Assembly: GCF_032854445.1 (NCBI RefSeq)
Contig: NC_088301.1
Coordinates: 19,957,808 to 20,021,807, forward strand
Length of the DNA: 64,000 bases
Reading direction: 5' to 3'
From: Liolophura sinensis
Lineage: Eukaryota; Mollusca; Polyplacophora; Chitonida; Chitonidae
Shown piece by piece: positions 56,708 to 64,000 of the stretch. The position numbers were made by a program, and so were the translations under genes. How positions within the stretch are numbered: position 1 is the first letter of the stretch; each line of letters starts with the position of its first letter. The notes below the pieces were generated by a model that saw nothing but the letters and a program-made list of their open reading frames with translations, was not told the origin of the DNA and did not search any database.

Positions 56708-59700
56708 CTAAACTTCACTACTGGTTGTTCCTGTGTAAAGCTTGGAGTAGATTTTTCTCAGGTTCTCCTGGAATAAGTCTTCATGAGAAATTCCGCGATA
56801 CTCAGCAGCCTTCTGTGTCCAGTAATGGCCGTTGTCCAGGTGAACTAAGCTGTGAATACAACAAGTCAATCACTGGGTTTTTTAGACAGTTTATCCAATA
56901 TCACACTTAAATAAACAAACGAAGGCAGGCTAATAGGCTACAAAAAAACAAAGATCAAACAAAACCTTGTACTGTATCAAATAACATGGTGTCCTTGGGG
57001 GTAGTCCTCTAACAGAACAGTGAAAAGGTTCTGAATACAACATTCACATCACATGAGCCGGCAGCTCTGATTGGCTCTCTCAGATTTGTTCATGCTTTGT
57101 CGTGTTAAAACAAGCTCACATGGGATGTTAATCAAGAAAAGAAAAAAAACTCTCAGAATTTACTTCTGTGATCCTTTTGACAGCCAGGTGTACACTGAAT
57201 AGAAAGGTTGTAATCTTTGCTAAAAGTCAAAGAAACATCATACGTAAGTTTTCTTGCCTTCATTTTGAAGAATTTTAATGATTAAGCAGATAACATTTGG
57301 AAAAACTTCTCAGGCAGGACCTGTCCTCTTCTCGTTATATTATATTTCTGTTATGCTCTTCATTGCAGGCTGCGTGGGTTTCAGACTGATATTTTGCCTT
57401 GAAGATGATCATTCCCACTCCACCTGAGGGTTTGTGTAAATATTTATCAGGACAAAATGTCAACTCGTACACCCATGCAACGTGCTGATATAACTTATAG
57501 TATTCCTATTTATTTAGCAACCTACATTTGGTCAGCAGGCTGTGGACGATCTTGAAATTTCCTCCCACCATAATGCCGTCATCGTATAAGTGAAATATTC
57601 TTGAGTATGGCATAAAACACCAATTAAATAAATAAATAAATAAATTTATTAAATTGGAAGTTACACAACAACAATAAAGTCTATGAGGAAACCGAAGCCT
57701 GTGATCCTCCCCCCCCCCACCCCCCACCACCAAAATTGTAACACCATCTATCTATCCCCATACATTTGCATGTAAATGACATTCCTCCTGACTATCTATC
57801 CCCATACATGTGCGCATAGCTGACATTCCTCCTGACTATCTATCCCCATACATGTGCGCGTAGCTGACATTCCTCCTGACTATCTATCCCCATACATGTG
57901 CATGTAGCTGACATTCCTCCTGACAATCTATTCCCATACACGTAAGCGTAGCTGACATTCCTCCTGACTATCTATTCCCATACACGTGCGCGTAGCTGAC
58001 ATTCCTCCTGACTATCTATCCCCATACATGTGCATGTAGCTGACATTCCTCCTATCTATTCCCATACACGTAAGCGTAGCTGACATTCCTCCTGACTATC
58101 TATCCCCATACATGTGCGCGTAGCTGACATTCCTCCTGACTATCTATCCCCATACATGTGCATGTAAATGACATTCCTCCTTACTATCTATTCCCATACA
58201 AGTGCATGTAAATGACATTCCTCCTGACTATCTATCCCCATACACGTGCGCGTAGCTGACATTCCTCCTGACTATCTATCCCCATACACGTGCGCGTAGC
58301 TGACATTCCTCCTGACTATCTATCCCCATACATGTGCGCGTAGCTGACATTCCTCCTGACTATCTATCCCCATACATGTGCGCGTAGCTGACATTCCTCC
58401 TGACTATCTATCCCCATACACGTGCATGTAGCTGACATTCCTCCTGACTATCTATCCCCATACATGTGCATGTAAATGACATTCCTCCTTACTATCTATT
58501 CCCATACAAGTGCATGAAAATGACATTCCTGCTGACTATCTATCCCCATACATGTGCATGTAAATGACATTCCTCCTGACTAATCGGATGTGGCAAGTGA
58601 GTCTCTTGATACACAGACGAGACAACAATTTTTCACAGCTGTGAAACTAACTACAACAACCACACCACACTGAGATATAAAAAAGGGGCATGAACCTGTT
58701 TGTCCAGGTCTCGAGACTCAGTAAATATACCTCCGGTTCTTCGCTAGCGTGAAGTCAGTTTCCAGCTCATCCAGCGAGTCATAGCCATTAGTGTATGAAT
58801 TGTAGTATCGGGAACTTATCGGGCTAGTGCTTCTCTGATGGGATAAAAAAAAAATTTACTTTTTTAAATATATTATACAAATATGATAACAATCAAACTC
58901 ATAAAGTAATATAATAAACTAAGTAATTCACTAATGATTTTCCTGTCAACCAGGCCTTGCTAAAATGGCATGAGTCATTAATGTCTTTTGAGGGGGGGGG
59001 GGGGGGGGGGACAGAACACTATCTTAAACCTTGTGTACATCTTTAAGATGATCTCTGTTATTATGTAGAGCCCATGATCCTTGTCATTTTAGAAGATTTC
59101 GGCACCAGCCATCTAAAGTTCACCAGAAAGTTTTTATCACGTCTTGTTAGAAATTTCAGAACTGAAAGAATTTCAGAATGTTAAAAGAATACTTACAGAC
59201 ATTTCTCTACTGAGTTTAACCAGAGAGTTACTCCGTCTCAGGGCGCTGTCAACACGGTCAGCGATTCTCTCAGAGAGTCGCGGTGAGAAGGCAGAGTCAG
59301 AGTACCTGTCGCGGAAACTGCGTCTGTAAAGGACTGGACTAACGGACCTTGGTCTAGGTCGGATAGGGTAAGATGGTGCGCTAGACAGCAGTTCAGCCAC
59401 TTCCTCATCTGTAACACAAATAAACTTCACGTATGGAATAATTGGAGAGAGCAAGATTAGAACTCATGCCCAAGATGGTGACATAGGTAGTTAAATTAAA
59501 TGCATGTTTTAACTGTTCATAGAGCTTAACTTGACAGATGTGGAGTTCGAGACAAGCAAGACAATGTAGCACTTTGCAATGATTTAACTCTTTAGACATG
59601 GAGGATAAAAAAGACATTGAAATATATTGTAACTATCCAACTCATCAATTCATTCGTATTAGAACAATAAACAAATTGGGAGCAAATATGAACAAATTGG

Positions 59701-62700
59701 GAGCAAGAAAAAAAACTGACAAACATGCCTGATAATAGTATAAACCATTCATAGTTATAGTCTAGGACATATGAAAGCTTTAAAGACTTTTAAAATAAAA
59801 TCTTCGGAAGATTATAAATTGTGAGAAGACAATTTTGAAATTCGGCAACTAAACACCTCACTTCACCTAAAGCTTAGCATGTTTCAAATGCTGATTCATC
59901 CACCTCATACTGAGTTTTTGATGAAGTTTGATTTATTTCTTGTCAGAAAAGACTTAATATGTGCCATGTATTGCATCCAAAGTATCATTTTATGGCTTTT
60001 ATGTACATATTAAATTTTAGGTGAAATACAGGACAATGTATTTCAACGTCTTTCAGGGGAGAATGTTGCATCTGAACATCTCCTCGTGTGCGTTCCTCTC
60101 AAGGACTACCCACCCTCAGAATCATCAGTGACCAGACGACTGCTGTAGACTGGACGGGACACTGAGCTGTAGGGTTCATGCACAACCTAGACCAACGCAA
60201 ATGTAATTTACATTTTAATTAGCAGATCAATACAGGAGAGAATCATTTGTATTGAAAGAAATACAAAGTTGTGGCTGATTGGCTGCATGATCTCATCTAC
60301 AGCCTAAGCTGAATTTTAGGTACCGTCCACCAATTCAAGTGAGACCTAGCTGTGGACTTTAACCCAGGAAATCCTATCTCCACAGTCAAACAATCAGTGT
60401 TGATTATTGTATGGCTATTAGTCCCACCTTCTGTGCTATATATCACTAACAGTTTATAAACTATTTTCAAGACTGTAATTTTACATGAATTAGAGTAGAA
60501 CAACTGGGAAATTATTTAAAATAAATACCAATTCCTTATAGTCTTAAATGAAAACAGAACAGACTGAGTGCAAGGTAATCATGTATGATATTATTGTGTT
60601 GAGTTCTAATTTAGTCTCAGTATTACCACACGAAATGCTAGCTTACTTTTATCATTTTTTGAGCTAAATGTTTTAACCGTAATGAAAGATCAATCAGAAA
60701 ATAACCAAGTTGTCAAAAAATTAGCCGCTTATCATTCACATTTTTCAAGAAACATTTACAATAAAAACAGTTATAACAAATTTCATATGGATTTGTCTTT
60801 TTCATTTTCATATATTCTGTATGTAAATCACGTGTATACATGTATATTTTCTTCAGAATAATAAGGTGTTTTTGAAGAAATCATCTCCACATTTACTGGT
60901 AATTCAAAAAATAGTTTAATTTATGTTAGAACAATACCATAAATTTGATTAAATTTCTAAAAACACACTTATACTTATTGTTCTTTTACAGTTCAACTCT
61001 TCAACCATACAAACTGGGAAGTAAAAATGTCCTTACCATTAGTTGTTACCAAATTTATACATTTATTAAATAGGCATAAATAAAATTTTAAACAAAGGGA
61101 CTCAAGTCAAGGGAATATAGTTACCTCCTTTACACGATAGCGACGTTTAACTCGAGGTGTATATGACCAATCAAAATCGTCTGTGAACAATAAACAAGGA
61201 ACTGCATGCATAACTGGTAAACAGGCAACAACAACAACAACAACAACAACAAACAGTAGGATATGATCCTACCATCCAAAAAATATCGAAACACTTGTAT
61301 AAGATCAATGGAACTTTGAATGAGGCAAAATGAGTTTTTCTAGTCTCAGACAATATTTTTGGCCAAATAAAGCAAGCAGCGATCCTCTGTGCATCAAAAC
61401 CAAGCTACATACTAATACTAACCATGCCAGTCTCTGTGGCTTGACCCTGTGCTTCTACTCTTAGCAAGCCAGACACTGTTCATTTGCTTAACTCAGATAA
61501 AGCATAGCTTATCGTTTGAAATCCTCTGCAATCGAGGGCAGTCATGATAGTTTAGACTGGACCTGCATTACAAGACATCTGTGTGGGGATTTGCTACGAT
61601 CAGAGGCAGGCCGTAAATGCGATGGATTTTGAGCGATAAGGTGCATGTATACTTGATCTGATTACAAACATACACGAAACACTTTAATTTCTTTTCTCAT
61701 GTGAACAGAACAGTACTAATACATTTTGCAACTTTCGCTTGGGGAAGAGTGGGGGGGGGGGGGGGGTCAAAGTGGCTTCAAAGTACAGTTTTATTTAGGC
61801 CCCAGCAGGCAGTCCAGAAATTAAGTAGCTTGCAGCAGAGAAGTTAACGATGATCCCTGTTAAAAACGAACTGGGAGGAACAGACCGAACGGGTCTGGCC
61901 AAATTAGGTCAGTGGTGTGGGGAACGTGTGTCACTTTGCCCACACTGTAGTCACATGGTTCACGGGGCTCGGGGCGGGGTGCTCACTGAGTTCTGAGCAA
62001 GATCAACGAGGTAATATCTGAAAAACTCTGACTGCTAAAATATGCATAATATAGATGAGTAATTAACATGTATAATGAAATTTTTTAAAGAAAAATTCGG
62101 TGGCATAAATTTCTTCATTAGGAATAGAAACATGTTCTTTGTTTTATAGTTCCTTTTCATGTATCCCTTAAGCAATTAAGCAGTGTCTTTGTGGTTAATA
62201 TGAATGTACAGAGTCGAGACGCGCAGGATCCATTCTAGTATAAGTATTATTCTTGAAGCATGTCCCCCCAAAAAATAACACTAAAGTGCCATAAACAACA
62301 ATAAATTCTGAACATGAACTGAGAACTGTCAACACAACACTCCCCGCTCTGACACGGGAAAGGCTGTAGTACCTTATTGGGACTAACTGGGCAGTGGGCA
62401 AGCTCGTTATATGGTGGAGTGTGCCCCCAGTACCTCTTCCCAGTGTGCTTTCTGTATGTCCGGCAGACTCTACAGCTGCTTGCCCTATACGGTCTGTGAC
62501 ACACTCCACATATGCCGCTGTCACTGTGACTGGCTATATACACAGACAATCGTGTTAACCAATCAAAATTTGACGACAATAACATACCAACTTATTCAAA
62601 AAGAGACAATCTCAGTGTTCTGAAATTTTGGGCAGTCATACTTTTCAGTCTTAAATCTTGTTAAAAAAAATGCATTTTGGGGGGTAACATCTGGGTATTT

Positions 62701-64000
62701 ATGTTCATGTATTCTCCCAACACTGTTTGCAAACTGTTACAGAGTTTACGAGGCTTACTCCTAAACAGAAGGCCATGTGCACAAATCGATGGCGTGCCAA
62801 AATGGGGTAAAGCAAGCTACATGAGGAATCTGGAATCAGCTAAACATATCATTACAGGGAGCACTTTTACAACCTCTGGTAAATAACTGTCCAATGGCAA
62901 AGGTGCTATATCAGAAACCAAATAAACAATTTCCACCTCCCCTTGTGTGCTGTTTACAACTGAAGGCAGAAAACAACACTTTGGTATGGTAAATCTACCA
63001 AGCTATCTGAGCAATCTACTAGATTTACCTCCAGTGTCAAAAGAGAGATGGACTTTCAAGGGACCTAACTGGTGAGGTCACAGTTTTGAAGATTTGTATT
63101 ATTATAGAGTCTGCTTGGACAAATTTGTGGTGTGTTTTATAAAATGTTTTTCCATGTAGTACGCAATACTGACCAACACAGATACTGCGGCTCCGTGGCA
63201 CAGACCTACTGCGCCTGCGAGTAGATTTTGAGCCACGCAGAAAGGATTTCGTAGCTGGAGAGCCAGGTTTTCGTCCAATCAGTGAGTCGTCCAGCTGGGG
63301 TGTCAAGGGAGAGAAATCAAATGGTTAATCGAAGTAACAAAAACAACAACAAATACAACAGGCTAATTCAACATAATAAAATATATGTACCACAAATACT
63401 TCAGGCCAACTCAACCTAATAAAATACATGTACCACAAATACTTCAGGCCAATTCTGTGTAATAAAATATATGTTTCACAAATACTTCAGGCCAATTCAA
63501 CCTAATAAAACATACGTACCACAAATATTTCAGACAAATTTGACCTAATAAAATATATGTTTCACAAATACTTCAGGCCAATTCAACCTAATAAAATATA
63601 TGGACCACAAATACTTCAGGCCAACTCAACCTAATAAAACATACGTACCACAAATATTTCAGACAAATTTGACCTAATAAAATATATGTTTCACAAATAC
63701 ATCAAGCTAGGTGAGAGCTATATAATGCCCCAAATACATAAATCAGACCAGGTTTTTAGGCCACCACAAATTCAACTTTGTAAAATACCACCCGAACAGA
63801 GGTCTATTTTTCACTTTGTAAACTACGCTAAATAAAACATCACAAATACATCTAGTTAATTTAAGCTTTTGACAAAAATACAAACCCAGCAGGCGAAGTT
63901 AACCCTAATTTTAAAAAAGTCCAAGCTGTCTTTCTGCTCACCTGACCTCTCAATGCTTACCTTTTTGACCACAAATGGAGGTTTAATATCTCTATCGGAT
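56708..64000 (-). CDS. Unrecognised Arg/Ser-rich protein, C-terminal part
   Basis: Seven exons read on the minus strand: 63961-64000 (cut by the window edge), 63174-63294, 61125-61180, 60114-60186, 59197-59408, 58731-58834 and 56708-56849. Phases join correctly at all six introns and the frame ends at TAG 56708-56710, giving about 248 residues. Composition is Arg/Ser/Tyr-rich, with basic runs (STRRRSRSVPRSRSI, RVKRRYRVK) and Ser-Pro sites, then acidic DDSEDEEVAELLSS. The last exon is the most ordered: HLDNGHYWTQKAAEYRGI, then SHEDLFQENLRKIYSKLY, a likely helix. No membrane segment or known domain is seen. A cytoskeletal or nuclear role would be a guess. The N-terminal part is outside the window. 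Confidence 0.75.
57520..57646 (+). mobile_element. SINE, AATA-tail family, 3' part
   Basis: Diverged body then AATAAATAAATAAATAAAT, in the last intron of the right-hand gene. Confidence 0.75.
57706..57728. repeat. C-rich tract
   Basis: CCCCCCCCCCACCCCCCACC just before the 44-bp array. Confidence 0.85.
57740..58585. repeat. 44-bp minisatellite array
   Basis: About 19 units of CTGACATTCCTCCTGACTAT plus CTATCCCCATACATGTGCGCGTAG, with CATGTAAAT and CGTAAGCGTAG variants. It lies in the final intron of the right-hand gene, about 145 bp from the 58731-58834 exon. No match to the exon was seen. Confidence 0.95.
58992..59010. repeat. Poly-G run (19 G)
   Basis: Homopolymer in an intron of the right-hand gene; its length is likely uncertain in the assembly. 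Confidence 0.9.
61226..61252. repeat. (CAA)n microsatellite
   Basis: About nine CAA repeats in an intron of the right-hand gene. Confidence 0.9.
61253..63173. other. Intron of the right-hand gene
   Basis: Two overlapping minus-strand frames of 109 and 112 codons (62195-62585) lie here but have no domain and no needed role, since the flanking exons already join in phase. A cassette exon cannot be excluded. Confidence 0.35.
61751..61766. repeat. Poly-G run (16 G)
   Basis: Homopolymer in an intron. Confidence 0.9.
63340..63715. repeat. 43-bp tandem repeat, A/T-rich
   Basis: About eight units of CCAACTCAACCTAATAAAAT plus ACATGTACCACAAATACTTCAGG. It lies in the intron just upstream of the 63174-63294 exon. 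Neighbouring units alternate between GTACCAC and GTTTCAC variants. Confidence 0.9.

Noticed and set aside
62195-62585. Overlapping 109- and 112-codon minus-strand frames
   Set aside because: They lie in an intron whose flanking exons already join in phase; two frames overlapping on one strand suggests a GC-richer patch rather than coding.
1-64000. LTR elements, Polintons or other virus-like elements
   Set aside because: No paired long terminal repeats, protease/reverse transcriptase/integrase motifs or capsid-like frames were noticed.

Overview
The window is animal nuclear DNA, most likely from a mollusc. Coding exons are small and separated by introns with GT/AG borders. Dispersed tRNA-derived SINEs, palindromic MITEs and minisatellites fill the rest. 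The SINEs resemble the V-SINE and MetaSINE elements described from molluscs, but I could not compare them with a library. One stretch of 200 N is an assembly gap (12681-12880). I saw no LTR element, Polinton, LINE reverse transcriptase, CRISPR array or genuine tRNA/rRNA gene.

Layout. (1) 1.3-3.1 kb, minus: three exons of a gene with an SMN-type Tudor domain; both ends are missing. (2) 7.8-11.8 kb, plus: a single-exon 1327-residue TOPORS (RING plus RS-domain ubiquitin/SUMO E3 ligase), with a small uORF in its leader. (3) 14.9-16.4 kb: a 1.5 kb array of 19-bp repeats between convergent genes. (4) 19.7-34.2 kb, minus: the complete AP-1 clathrin adaptor mu subunit (AP1M1-like, 11 coding exons, 422 residues). 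Its exons 7-9 carry four single-base indels. (5) 34.2-42.5 kb: mostly SINEs, MITEs and unassigned sequence, with weak exon candidates near 36.6-37.0 kb. (6) 42.5-49.7 kb, plus: an unrecognised gene for a predicted 148-residue protein (four coding exons in consistent phase, basic NLS-like stretch). (7) 49.9-52.8 kb: two large tandem arrays. (8) 53.4-55.1 kb: a cluster of three SINEs. (9) 56.7-64 kb, minus: the last seven exons of an unrecognised Arg/Ser-rich gene that runs off the right edge.

The genes do not form one pathway. TOPORS acts in the nucleus and at centrosomes, AP1M1 acts at the trans-Golgi network and endosomes, and the other three are uncharacterised here.

The most unusual observation is a recurrent one. 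At least three tandem arrays look as if they grew out of an exon-intron boundary and carry copies of the splice site with a piece of adjoining exon: the AP1M1 exon 4 donor (27.3-27.8 kb), the AP1M1 exon 10 acceptor (21.1-21.8 kb) and the donor of the third coding exon of the 148-residue gene (45.7-48.0 kb, about 26 units of 89 bp). A fourth (49.9-50.7 kb, 118-bp units) resembles the terminal exon and stop codon of that same gene. Each host transcript could therefore contain many decoy splice sites.
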